Source: Manihot esculenta (Eukaryota > Streptophyta > Magnoliopsida > Malpighiales > Euphorbiaceae). Taken from it: 64,000 bases of DNA. The first letter of the stretch is position 1. Each line of letters opens with the position of its first letter. A program made the position numbers and the translations under genes. Below, piece after piece: positions 12,697 through 23,515 of the stretch. The DNA lies in assembly GCF_001659605.2 (NCBI RefSeq), contig NC_035162.2, positions 6,095,248-6,159,247 on the forward strand, written 5' to 3'. Below the pieces are notes generated by a model that did no database searches, was not told the origin of the DNA, and saw only the letters and a program-made list of their open reading frames with translations.

Positions 12697-12770
12697 GGGA
12701 TTACGGCAGACGAGAGAAGGTATCTTGAAAACGCGATCAAATGTGAAGATAGGAATGTTGATCTGCTGTT

Positions 12771-12790
12771 ACTATAATATATATATAATT
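12771..12790 (-). promoter_or_regulatory. TATA-like element upstream of the 69-residue frame
   Basis: An alternating AT run, on the minus strand AATTATATATATATTATAGT, about 75-95 bp before the ATG at 12696. This spacing fits a core promoter with a short 5' UTR. AT runs are common here, so this is suggestive only. Confidence 0.35.
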
Positions 12791-15516
12791 AATTTCTTGA
12801 TCATCAAGTATATAGGAAAGATGTAATGAGGTTCCTAAATGGTGAACCCCACGAGAACTTAGGGCGGAATAAGTGACAAATTGAAATTGACCCATGCAAA
12901 CAAATTTCTACATGAGCTCCGGTCTTTGGCCTCTCCTGCAGATGCTTGGAATTTTCCTAAGAGATTATGGCGTGGCCATTTCCCATTTGTTGCTTTTGGC
13001 AATGGCGGGGCCCTTCATTTAAAAAAAAAAGTATGTATAATACATTTAATAATTTTTAGATCATTATATTAATATGTGGATTGTATGAGGTTTTAAATAA
13101 AATAATTTTAAATAATATATTAATACACTAAAAAGTATGGAAGAATTATTAGATTATAAAAGTTAACTTATTATTTATTGAAATTACTTATAATAATATT
13201 TATATTAAAAACAATTATAAATTTAAAATTATCGTGTGAAATTATTATTTTATAAAATTATTTTTTATTCTATTATAATTGAAATTTTACATATCTTTTC
13301 TATATATATAATTATACAACATTTCCTTTGAATTAAAAAAATGATTTTTTTTTACCTTACTAACTCAATTTTTTGATTCGCTCCTAATTTTAACTCGATT
13401 ATTTTTTTTATTTAAAAGATATTGAAAATATATGTATAAAATTATTTTTTTTTTTTAAATAAAAACTGGGGATCGAGAGAATAGAATCTGAAATCTCTCA
13501 AGTTTACTCTAATACATTTACTATCAGACTAAATCTGTGAGTGCATGTATAAAGTTAATTTTCAATTTAATTTTCAATTCGAAATAGCGTGGCAAGAATT
13601 TTTGCCTTTTTTTAATAAAAAAATTAAAACCATAATGAAATAATAAAATAAATTGATTTTATAATATCCTTTTTAATTTTTCAATTTCATTTAGAGAGTT
13701 GAAAAAAGGTTCACGCCCCTATTTTTATGTAAGAGTTATTCAAACAAATTATATGTTTTTTCCTTAAATTTTATTAATATTTAGATTTGTATTATTTTTT
13801 ATATTTCACTAATAATGCGATGAAAATTTCTTTCTTATATTTCAGTGCACAAATCCACCAAGATGATGAGAAATTTTTTTAATAAGATAAGTTTTTTGTT
13901 TGGAAGATATGTAAAATGAAAAAAAAAAAGAAGCTTAATTAACACGGAATAGTATTCAAATTATGTTTTAAATTTTTTAATTTAAAATAACAATTAGAAA
14001 TTAAATTTTAATTTACTTTAGTAACTTATTATAAAAGTTATAAAAAGAACTATGTCTGAGTAACGTTAAATTATCATCTTAATTTTAGTAAGGCCCATTT
14101 CAAAAAAAAAACTTTAGTAAGGCATTGGGTATCGGTGATCTCAGATTTAAGTTCTCTTATTTATTTATTTGATAAAATCTATTAATTTAATGATTAATAG
14201 ATATTCAACTCAAAAAAGAAAATATCAGTAAACTGTTAATTATATTCAGTATTGTGTGATTATCAAATTTTTGAAAGGTAAATTATCGTGTATTTTAATA
14301 TAATTAATAAGTAAATTTTTTTATTTTTAAAATTAAACATTTAAATTATTTTATAATTAATTTAAATTAAAATTCTTTCTCCATTCATTTTTATTTAAAA
14401 GTATGAAAATATATATTTTATCCTTTTAAAATAAATAAATTATGTTTAAATTTTTAAGTTTTATCATAATTCATAAATCAATCTTTATATTTTTAAAATT
14501 ATACACCTAAATTCCTCTATAATCAGTTTGTACTTATCTATTATAACTTAAATATTTTATACTTCATTTTTTATTTAAAAAAAATATTTAAGTATTTATT
14601 AATTTTTATCTATAACATTTTATTTAATTAATTTTTAATATCTTTTGTTATTCAATTTGTATTTATTAAAAATACTTTAGTACTTATGATTTTAAAGCTT
14701 TTAAAAAAATTTACAATTTCGGCTATTTTTTAAGTGATATCAAGTAATCTAAATATATTATAAATTTTTATAAAAAGTATTTTAAAAAAAATTATATGTT
14801 TAAAAATTTGACCATTCACTAGTTTTGAACTAATATTTATAATGAATAGAAAAATTATAATTTTAGATGGATTAAATATAAATGAATTTAAAGATTCAAC
14901 TTTTAAAATATAAGAATTGATTCATTAATTATACTAAAATTTAGAATTCAAGTGTGCTTTACATAATATAAAATTTATTATTTATATTAAAAAGAATAAG
15001 TGTTTATATACTCTAATATTTTAAATATTTAAAATATTTATTTTTTTTAAATGGTTAACTAACAGAGTCATCATGACTAGAAGGATTTTCAATATAGACG
15101 GATCCACATAAAGAAATTGGATTATTTGATTTTAAAAATAAAAAAATCAATACATTAATTATGTAGTAAAGTATAATTTATCTTTTTTAAAACATTATAT
15201 AAAACTTAAATTTATTTATTTTCATCCATTGAGTCCGTGACGCAATAGGAGTCAATGTGGTAGAAAAAAACATTAACTACTGGTAGAAAATTTTGAAATT
15301 TCTGTCGAAAGGTTAAGCTTGAAGTTATATACTATGCATTTAAAAACAATTAAAATTAAAAAAAAAAAAGGGTAAATGTGGATGGACATCTTTGTTCTTC
15401 TCCAAATCCACTAACCAGTACTGAATACCAATTTCAGTCAGTATAACCAGTTAACCACATAATTCCTTCGGAGGAAGAAAGGACAAGAAAAGGGAAAAAT
15501 AAAAAATAAAAAATCA
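12791..15516. other. AT-rich intergenic DNA
   Basis: Very AT-rich with many poly-A and poly-T runs. I see no gene, tRNA or bounded repeat. A short frame at 12881-13072 has no supporting features. Confidence 0.6.
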
Positions 15517-16743
15517 TCACCAAGAATTCCTCAGTGGCTTCTCCAACAAAGCCGAGAGGTACATCTCTTTGAGCTCCGGTCCACGATCTAGCTTCCTGCC
15601 CACAACCCACTTCAACTTGTTGAATCCAATGCTCTCAATTAATGGTCCATAGACCTCCTCCAACTGCTCACCCACACAGAAGAAATGATCGAGCCAAAAC
15701 AACCCACCAGGCCTAAGCACTCTGTTGATATCAAACATCAAGAAATGAAGCAAAGTAGTTGGAATCCAGTTGCTCAGTACATGCATGGAGTGTACAATAT
15801 CCAATGTGTTATCGAAGAATGGAAGCCTCTGTGAGATGCTTATGTACAGAGGCACTATCCCTCTTGAAGCTATGAAATTATTGAATGGACCGTTCAAGTT
15901 CATCGATGTTGTTACGATTGTTATGTTTCTTTCCCTCATTCTCACTGCGAATGTAGCCACTCCACCTCCAATGTCAAGCCCGATTCTGATCGTGCCAGGT
16001 TTCTTCGTCGCTAATACTTCATCAATGGTGAAGTCAAGTCCTCCTCCTCCTCCAACATTGCTCTGTTTTGCAGCCCAACGAGTCTTTTCTCTGCCTTGAA
16101 GATCGAAGCAGTCCTTGCAATCATCAAAACCCTTTTGTGTTCGATATCGGTTGATAAGACACGAGTAATCTTTGCAGGTGTAAGCTGTCCATACGACCGA
16201 TGAATCTGGGGGCGTGGTCCATAGGCTTGTAGGCAGAGGATAAGGTTCTACATAGTCAGGCTGCGCAGCTGGTCGGCAACGGCGGCGAGGGAGGGGCTCG
16301 CAGCCTTTGAGGAGGAGCTTTTGTGATAGAAGCTCGTCGTCCGGGCAGGATCCATTCACTTTGTAGGTCATGTAGCGGCGGAGTTCGTCGGAAAAGAGAG
16401 TGCAGGCTTGCCCTGCTGGTGGGTAGATTGTGTCTGAATCGAAGTTAGTGTTGAAACCAAATGGAAGAAGTTGACCGGAAGTGAAGGCCAAGAATTCAGA
16501 TGGGAGGTCTAAATTCGTTTGAGAGGATTCAGAAGCATAATCAGACCCTTGAGTAGCCGAGACGGAATTAGTAGAAGTAGCATGTGGGGTGGTAAGAGTG
16601 GAAGCGGCAGTGATGAGGGGGTTGAGAGAGCAAGAGGAGTAGAAGGTGGAGGAAAGGAGCAAAGTGAGAAGATTAGTGGACAAGAGAAGCAAAAAGAAGA
16701 ACAAATTGGTGGAGAAAGAACTGGGCTTACGAGGGGAATCCAT
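15517..16743 (-). CDS. SAM-dependent methyltransferase-like protein with N-terminal membrane anchor
   Basis: Intronless frame ending at 15517. The preferred start is the ATG at 16743 (MDSPRKPSSF), giving 408 residues. The frame is open back to 16842, and the extra 33 residues look like 5' UTR. After a short polar start comes a hydrophobic segment rich in Phe and Leu (FFFLLLLSTNLLTLLL), consistent with a type II signal anchor. The C-terminal half is a class I methyltransferase fold: SAM-binding motif I (IGLDIGGGVATFAVRM), an acidic motif after the next strand (DIVHSMHVLSNW) and the LRPGG loop (RVLRPGGLFWLDHFF). A Cys-rich middle part (CKDYSCL, CKDCFDL) precedes it. Arabidopsis relatives include a family with ICA (At5g40830), suggested to act on pectin in the Golgi. 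That link comes from memory of the family, and the substrate is unknown. Confidence 0.85.
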   Translation of the reverse strand: MDSPRKPSSFSTNLFFFLLLLSTNLLTLLLSSTFYSSCSLNPLITAASTLTTPHATSTNSVSATQGSDYASESSQTNLDLPSEFLAFTSGQLLPFGFNTNFDSDTIYPPAGQACTLFSDELRRYMTYKVNGSCPDDELLSQKLLLKGCEPLPRRRCRPAAQPDYVEPYPLPTSLWTTPPDSSVVWTAYTCKDYSCLINRYRTQKGFDDCKDCFDLQGREKTRWAAKQSNVGGGGGLDFTIDEVLATKKPGTIRIGLDIGGGVATFAVRMRERNITIVTTSMNLNGPFNNFIASRGIVPLYISISQRLPFFDNTLDIVHSMHVLSNWIPTTLLHFLMFDINRVLRPGGLFWLDHFFCVGEQLEEVYGPLIESIGFNKLKWVVGRKLDRGPELKEMYLSALLEKPLRNSW

Positions 16744-16843
16744 GACCACGAGGTTGTTGATGGGATTATGTTGATTAAACTGAGTTGGAGATGAAGAATT
16801 AGGAAGTGGGTAGTGCATTATTTTCCTTTCTATTATGTACATT

Positions 16844-18380
16844 TATACATGCATATGGCCACGAGGAAGTAAGTAGATGGACCTAATAGATTAAATTAGT
16901 TAGCTACTACAAATAATCAAATACTTACGCAACATGGGCAAATTTGTTTATGTATTACCAAAGATTCAACTCATAATAGTAACAGGTAAACAAATGAGGG
17001 AAGTCCAACTTCATTAATTAGGCTACAACTAGACAGAAATATGTTTGATTGATATGTAAATCGTTGACTCCATACTTAAACTGAAAGTGCAGATCCGCAA
17101 TTAGGGAGGATAGAGCCATAAAACTCAGTAAACTGGAAGGCTACTAGTAATATAGAAATGGCAACGCCACATCCACCGCTACAATTCACATGCATATCCG
17201 GGACATATGCGTCCACTATACTCTTCCTAATTCTAAGGGAGAAGAAAGGACCTATTTGTTTTATTATATTTATAATGGATCTTTTGTTTTGAAAACTATT
17301 ATGATGGATTCTTAATCCAACTAAAAATTAATAATATTTAAAAAGTTCGTCAGATTTTTTTTTTAATTAAAATTTTTAATAATAAATGTGTACATGTACA
17401 TTTTTGAATCCCCTGATTCTCATATAGATGTTTGAGATTTAAATATAATTAACTTGCAATCTACGAATGAGTATTTAGATCGAGTACGTCTCAAAAAGAA
17501 ATGAAAAGGAAAGTCAAAAACTTTGACCAGAGCCATTTACTATTCTAAGCTTCCAAAAATCTCTCTTTTATCTCCAGCTCTTAAATTTTTTATAAAAAAT
17601 TTCTTTTAATTTTTATTTTTTTTGTTATATTAATGTTTATTTATATTTAATAATGCACAGGCTTTTTTTTTTTTAAAAAAAAGAAAGAGTGAAATCTGGG
17701 AATTATATATATACAATATTTCACAATGAGCGCCTCAAGTATTAATTTGCAACTCGTAAGATTCTAAGGCTCTGGCTGCATGCCTGCATAATTAAAGCTA
17801 CAAGCCCAAAATCCATTATTACAAATTTAATGAGCCCACGTACATCCTCGCTCCAATCTGAGTTTGTCCTGCTGGAAGGAGGATTTCTTTTTCTTTTTCT
17901 TTTTCCCTTGTTGGACAGGAGGATCTAACTTTAGTGACTTTTTTTTTTTTTGAATAATTTTGAATTTTCTTACAATAAGTGCGATCCAATAAAATCTTTA
18001 TTTACTATCTATTTACCATTTAGTAAGTTCAAGCTAATTTTCGTCATTTTTTTTCTAGTTTCTGCAAAGAGTTATTACTTTATTTTTTATATTTTTTCAA
18101 AGGCTTCACCATTCATGATATTTCGTCCTATGGCCTTTCCTAAAATTTTAAAAGAGTGGGATTCACGAACTCTGTATGAGCCTCCAATGTCCAGGTTTAG
18201 TCACTTGATCATCAAATAGTAAGAATTAATTACAAAAAAGCATTATGTATAATTTGTTTACCACCAACTAAAAAGCATTATATATCACATTCATATAGTT
18301 CTCTTTAACCTTTTCACAAATGTAATTTGTACAATTCAATAAACTTCCTAGTCCTAAAAAAAGGAAAAGAAAAGAAAAAT
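16844..18380. other. Intergenic region and methyltransferase promoter
   Basis: Contains the upstream region of the methyltransferase gene (from 16844 rightwards) and the 3' flank of the U-box gene (about 18240-18380). A long T/CT-rich tract lies at 17880-17955. The frame at 17950-18219 is Phe/Ile/Lys-rich as expected by chance in AT-rich DNA, and I do not call it a gene. Confidence 0.5.
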
Positions 18381-19742
18381 TCAGTAGGACTTCTCGAGAT
18401 ATCTGAAATCCATTGAGGAATCAATACAGTCTAACTTAGCTCTGCTAATATTAAACAATTTCAACAACTCGGTAACCTTCTCCTTTGTGCTCTTATCACA
18501 ACCAATTTGTAAGAGTATCAGTAGCTTCTGAAATGCACCTACTTTAAGCTGAAGTGCTTCAGCTACAACACCTCCTTCCTCCTCGCTCTTCTCATCTTTA
18601 CAAAGCTTCCACAGGATTGACACTGAGAATTTTGATGTCAATTCTGATGCTAAAATCTTCCGAAACAACAATGGAATTGTTAGAGCATTGTCAGCCACCT
18701 TCTCTCTCCCTTCTTTGGACTCACAGATATGGTCCAAAACACCCAATGCCTTCTCACATATGCTTTTATCTCCATCAACAAGAATCTCTATTATCAACGA
18801 GACAGCGCCCAGTTCCACAATTTCTGATGAAATATTGTCGCTGATTGTTGAAGGAGATATCATGTAGCATATCGCCATTAGTGAAGCTTTCATGGAAGTA
18901 TGGCAAATTGGCTCCTTGATTAACTCCATTAGTGCTTGAATAATTCCCATCTCTCCCAAGGTATTTACATGCTTTTGATCTAAATAAAGAAGCTCTTTAA
19001 GTACTAAAGCTGCATTTTGTCTAGCTGAAAGGTCTCCATTACTCTTCAAAAGCCATACCATGCAACGTAAAGAATTCACCGATCCTAGCTTGAGTTGGCC
19101 TTCTCCACTGAGCGGAAACATCCATACCAAAACTGACAATATCTTCACCAGCAAATCTGTGTACTTCTCCACTGTAGAAGAGGTACTTATTGCTTCTGCA
19201 AATGACTCGAAAGTAGCTGCTAAAACACTACCAGTTCCATTATCCACAATACACCTTTTGTTTCGTTGGCTTTCTTTTCCCCAGTTCTCGACCTTCACCA
19301 CCAATTCTTTACACTTCATATGATCCTTACGTTGGGTTGCCGCCACAATTCTCTTACAAGTCTCTGAAACCTCGTAGGGCGTGACAGGAATGCGAGGAGT
19401 TGGAATCCTTTGAATCCCGTAAGATGTATTCTCAACGCACCAATCTTGAATCATCTTGCGGATGAAATGGTTAGGTATTTGATCGAAGCTCAACAATACC
19501 TGATTAGTAACAGGACAAGTCTGGTTACCATCTTCTATCCACTTCTCAATGCTCTCTCGATCGTAAGTGATCCCCGTTGATAAGATAACTGGATCTTTCA
19601 TCAAGTCAAGAGAAATCGGGCACCGGAAATGAGCTGGAATCAACGTTTGCATCTCCAAGTTATCGCCGGAATCATCATTACTAAGCTCGTTCTTTCGCGC
19701 AAGACGAGCTGCAGCCCTTCTTCTCCTCAAGTATAACATCAT
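18381..19742 (-). CDS. U-box E3 ubiquitin ligase with ARM repeats, PUB20/PUB21-like
   Basis: Intronless 453-residue frame. It starts MMLYLRRRRAAARLARK, a basic N-terminus typical of this subgroup. The U-box covers about residues 35-105: FRCPISLDLMKDPVILSTGI, then TYDRESIEKWIEDGNQTCP, then PNHFIRKMIQDWC. The rest is alpha-helical ARM-type repeat sequence (ARQNAALVLKELL, ICEKALGVLDHICESKEGRE), which normally binds substrates. Length, lack of introns and U-box spacing match the plant PUB20/21 group. U-box proteins of this type transfer ubiquitin from an E2 to target proteins, and several related genes are rapidly induced by elicitors or damp defence. Which PUB this is cannot be fixed without a tree. 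Confidence 0.9.
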   Translation of the reverse strand: MMLYLRRRRAAARLARKNELSNDDSGDNLEMQTLIPAHFRCPISLDLMKDPVILSTGITYDRESIEKWIEDGNQTCPVTNQVLLSFDQIPNHFIRKMIQDWCVENTSYGIQRIPTPRIPVTPYEVSETCKRIVAATQRKDHMKCKELVVKVENWGKESQRNKRCIVDNGTGSVLAATFESFAEAISTSSTVEKYTDLLVKILSVLVWMFPLSGEGQLKLGSVNSLRCMVWLLKSNGDLSARQNAALVLKELLYLDQKHVNTLGEMGIIQALMELIKEPICHTSMKASLMAICYMISPSTISDNISSEIVELGAVSLIIEILVDGDKSICEKALGVLDHICESKEGREKVADNALTIPLLFRKILASELTSKFSVSILWKLCKDEKSEEEGGVVAEALQLKVGAFQKLLILLQIGCDKSTKEKVTELLKLFNISRAKLDCIDSSMDFRYLEKSY

Positions 19743-19844
19743 GAATGATCTGCTCTTTTCTTCTTTTTTTTTGTTCTTGAGAGCAAAATGAAAATAATGG
19801 AGTTGTTATATGTGATGTAAGCGGGGGGTGGGTTTGTTTGTTAT

Positions 19845-19968
19845 GGTCAAAGAAAGGTAGGATAAAAGATGAAATGTGAAAGCGAGAGAGGCGTTCAAGA
19901 AAATGAATTAAGAAAGTGGGAAGGTTTCATCAGGTAAAATTTGAAATGTTGACCGTTGAAATTTTGAC
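19845..19968. promoter_or_regulatory. W-box-like sites upstream of the U-box gene
   Basis: Three TTGAC cores lie 100-230 bp upstream of the ATG: TTGACC on the minus strand at 19845-19850, TTGACC on the plus strand at 19949-19954 and TTGAC at 19964-19968. WRKY factors bind TTGAC[CT], and related PUB genes are elicitor-induced. WRKY control is an inference from motif and spacing. Confidence 0.4.
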
Positions 19969-19969
19969 G

Positions 19970-22679
19970 GCTGACTGAATCTGACCCTCTGTTTACTTCT
20001 GGGTCGTATTCAGTACTCAGCTGGTGGACTGGCTTCGGCGTTACACTGGTTTATTCCTAGCTATGTGCTGGCCGCCAAGGACCATTTTTTCTTTGGGGGG
20101 AATTAAAGCTCACATTTGTTTACTTGGAATGACCACCCGCATCAAGAACCGGGCCCGCCAATGAAATACACCTCGCTCATTCTTTTTCTCTTTTCATTTA
20201 TAATTGTTTCTGTCAATTTTCTCTTTTTATATTATTATCATCCAAAATATTAACATATAAATTAATTATTATAGTTTAATTTTAAAAATTATAATTTTAT
20301 TTTATTTTTAATACTCATCAATTATTTATTTTTTAAAATAAATATTCAAATCATATCTTAATATTTAAAAAAAATTTAATGTTTCATTTATATTAAAAAT
20401 GAATTTGATTAAAAAAGTTACTAGATAAATTTTATTTGAATTAAAATAATTATATTTTTTTAATAAGTAAAAAATAAAGTAAAAAAGTTATAAAATAAAA
20501 AAATATATTTTTGCGTGTGATCTAATTTTTTCATAAAAGTATCTATCTGTATGTGTTTTAGATTAAGATAAATCAAATGAAATAATACTTTTATATATAT
20601 ATATATATATTTAATTTTACTCTGATATTCTGCTCAAGTAGAGGGGAGGATTTAATGAAATTGCACCGAGATCGAAAAACCGATCTAACGAATAATTTTA
20701 ATAGTTATAATAAATCAATAATTCTAAAATTTAATCAATAATATCATTAATAAAATCTAAAGAGATGCCATCAAAACTATAATCCCAAATTATCAATATC
20801 AAAATTTAATCTCTAAATTATTAGTACTAAAATCTTAACAGATCTATACAAACACATAATCCCAAATCAGTAAAATTTGAAAAGAAGCTCACAACAATAG
20901 TTTTCAACAAGAATAATTTAATTTCAGAAATTAAATTCATAAGAAGCACACAAGAACAACTCGCCCAATATTATTATATTCCATGAAAGCTAAAAGCAAT
21001 GTCGACACATAGATCAGAAAATAGATCTACAAATATTTTTGGATCACAAATGCACCTTCTGCAACTTCGGACTGTAAATTTGAGATTAGAGATTCGAAAT
21101 ATCGATTGTTGCAATTCAAGTGACCCTAGTGCCATTCAAAAAGAATAAGAAAAAGAGAATAAGAGGATGGAGGATGAAACATTGCAGAAGGAGAAGAAAA
21201 CGATGGAATAAGTTTGGGATTTCTGGGTTATGGGACTTGGTGAGAGAAAATGGGATTTTAGGTTAAGCGGCACTGGAGATTAGGAGTTTTTACTAAGAAT
21301 GCATGTATAATATTATATGCGCATGCTAAAACGCAGCATTTCATGGATAAGACAGAATTACGGTTTAATTTGATTTTTTATGATTTTTTTTAAAAGAAAT
21401 AAATTAAAATGAATTGATTAATTTGATTGAATTTTTTAATTTGGACCGAGAATTTCAATAAAGTTAAAAAGAGAGGGTGAAAAATGTTTAATATAAATTT
21501 ATTTTTTGGCAGAATTATTATTATTATTTTATAAATTAAATTTTTTAGTTCTTTTATTAATAAATTGTAGCCACTCTTTGAAATAATATATATTAAAGTA
21601 ATAGTTAAAAAATTAATTTTATAAAATATAAAAAATTGCCATTGAATGATTTGTAAAACATGATCAACTAATGAACTTTTAAAAATTTAAAAATTTAATA
21701 GTAATTTTTTAAATTTTAATCAATTAATAATTTTTTTTTATAAAAAATATAGGTTTTTTCCCTAAAAATAGAGCTTAATGAATAAAAATTTAGTCAAATT
21801 TGTCCTTTTTACAATTTGATTATAAGGATGGAATTATGATTGTATTTGAATATGGATGAATGACTTCTAAATGTTCATAATCTTTAAAAAATACAATAAA
21901 ATCAACTATACTAGCTTGCCTTCTATTTTTTAGCCCGTCATTAAATGGATTATCTAATAATATATATATTTTTTTATATCCTAATTAATTAATAAATAAG
22001 GAAATTATTATTTAAGAAAAAAAATTATATGAAGAAAAAAAGACCTATTATTAAGTCATCGAGTCTTTTCAAAAAAAGAAAACAAAATTCATCTGAGTAA
22101 AAGTAAATGGCAAACGTTATGACTTTACAAAAAGGGAGGGGAGAAACCACAAGGTTTTGTTTGTCGGATGGGATGGGGCTTCCATTTTTCATACTCAAGT
22201 GAACAGCAATACCAATTGTCAGTTTGAATTCTTCTCAAACAATAATGGTTAATTAATTTGTTGGATGACTTGTTTGCAACTTGACTTCTCTCTACTTTGT
22301 TTATAGCTAGAAAACTCTCGGACTGTTTTTGATTTTTTTTTTTGAGCTTATATAGTTCTTCCTTTAATTTATATATATATATATATATATAATTTCAGAA
22401 AATTTTTCATCTACTTGTGGAGTTGTAGATCTAATGATGATCAACGATTAAATTATCTTTTATCAAATAGAATGAAAACAGAAAACCTCAATCATTTACA
22501 AATAGAATGCCTCGGCGAACCATCTGGACGATTGGGGAGTACAGCAGATGACCAGTCCAAATTGCTTCTACCTTCAGACGCTCGCCACTTCTCAAGTACT
22601 TGCCGCAAGGACATATTATGATGGGCTTTTTACAAAATAAAGTTAAAAAAGAAAATAATTTTTTACACTGATCCCCGAT
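19970..22679. other. AT-rich intergenic DNA with dinucleotide runs
   Basis: The distal promoter region of the U-box gene, then AT-rich DNA. TA/AT runs occur near 20592-20611 and 22370-22391. A less AT-rich stretch at about 20640-21350 may be a worn repeat, but I found no termini. No gene that I can support. Confidence 0.5.
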
Positions 22680-22710
22680 AAAAAATTTCTCGGACCAGGG
22701 TAAATCGATC

Positions 22711-23103
22711 CTTTACTGCATTTTATAAGTGCGGTATACTTTACCGCACTTATAAAATGCGGTAAAGAGATGATTAATATAAAAAATAAATTTTTTTTAA
22801 TAAATAAAATTCTACCGCACGTTAAAAGTGCGGTAGAAGTGGTCTCGTCTCTGCCCCGTCAGTGGTTAATACAAAAAAATAATTTTTTTTTAAAAAAAAA
22901 AATTCTACCACACTTCAAAAGTGCGGTAGAAGGAGGGCAGAGACAAGACGAGGAGGGCAGAGACAAGACCCGTCTCTGCCCCGTCAGCAGGAGGCAGGGA
23001 GCTTCTACCGCACTTTATAAGTGCGGTAGAATCTCTGCCAGGTGTAGAGACTCCTGCACCTGGCAGAGAAAGTCCTCTACCGCACTTTAAAAGTGCGGTA
23101 GAG
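22711..23103. repeat. Series of palindromes with core TACCGCAC...GTGCGGTA
   Basis: Five hairpin-forming units. One is large, with two arms of about 25 bp at 22711-22766. Four are 25-bp palindromes at 22812-22836, 22905-22929, 23005-23029 and 23077-23101; the last extends to 23075-23103. Each pairs CTACCGCAC (one copy has CTACCACAC) with GTGCGGTAG around a 7-bp AT-rich centre. GC-rich spacers between some units are also partly repeated (GAGGGCAGAGACAAGAC twice near 22933-22968). Confidence 0.9.
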
Positions 23104-23154
23104 GAGATTTATTTTCCAACTTCCCAACCCACTATAAATTTAATCCCCACCATG

Positions 23155-23500
23155 TCCCTGCTCCATCAACCCTCATCTCCACGCTGCTGAGATTTTCTCC
23201 ATCTCCTGCTCCATCTCCTGCAATTTTCTCCATCTCCACGCTGCTCCATCTCCTGCAATTTTCTCCATCTCCACGCTGCTCACTATAAAACCCTCATCTC
23301 CACGCTGCTCCATCTCCTGCAATTTTCTCCATCTCCACGCTGCTCACTATAAAACCCTCATCTCCACGCTGCTCCATCTCCTGCAATTTTCTCCATCTCC
23401 ACGCTGCTCCTGCAATTTCTTTCCATGTCCATGCTCCCGCTCCGTCCGTGTCCATGCTCCCGCTCCGTCCGTGTCTCTACGCTGCAATTTCTCACTGCTC
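23155..23500 (+). repeat. CT-rich minisatellite with repeated TATA boxes
   Basis: Tandem copies of a module built from CTCCATCTCCTGCAATTTTC and CATCTCCACGCTGCT. The longest form is 64 bp, starts with CACTATAAAACCCTCATCTC and occurs at 23281 and 23345. A related CACTATAAAT lies at about 23130. A further small tandem (TCCATGCTCCCGCTCCGTCC) is at about 23430-23480. The position upstream of the transposase suggests a promoter and leader. Confidence 0.75.
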
Positions 23501-23515
23501 CATCTCCAGATAAGT

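Noticed and set aside
17950..18219. 89-codon frame between the two intronless genes
   Set aside because: Phe/Ile/Lys-rich composition as expected from AT-rich DNA, no promoter or family signal.
22711..23103. Regularly spaced palindromes resembling a CRISPR array
   Set aside because: Plant nuclear context, uneven spacing, partly repeated spacers and no cas genes; better explained as part of a MULE.
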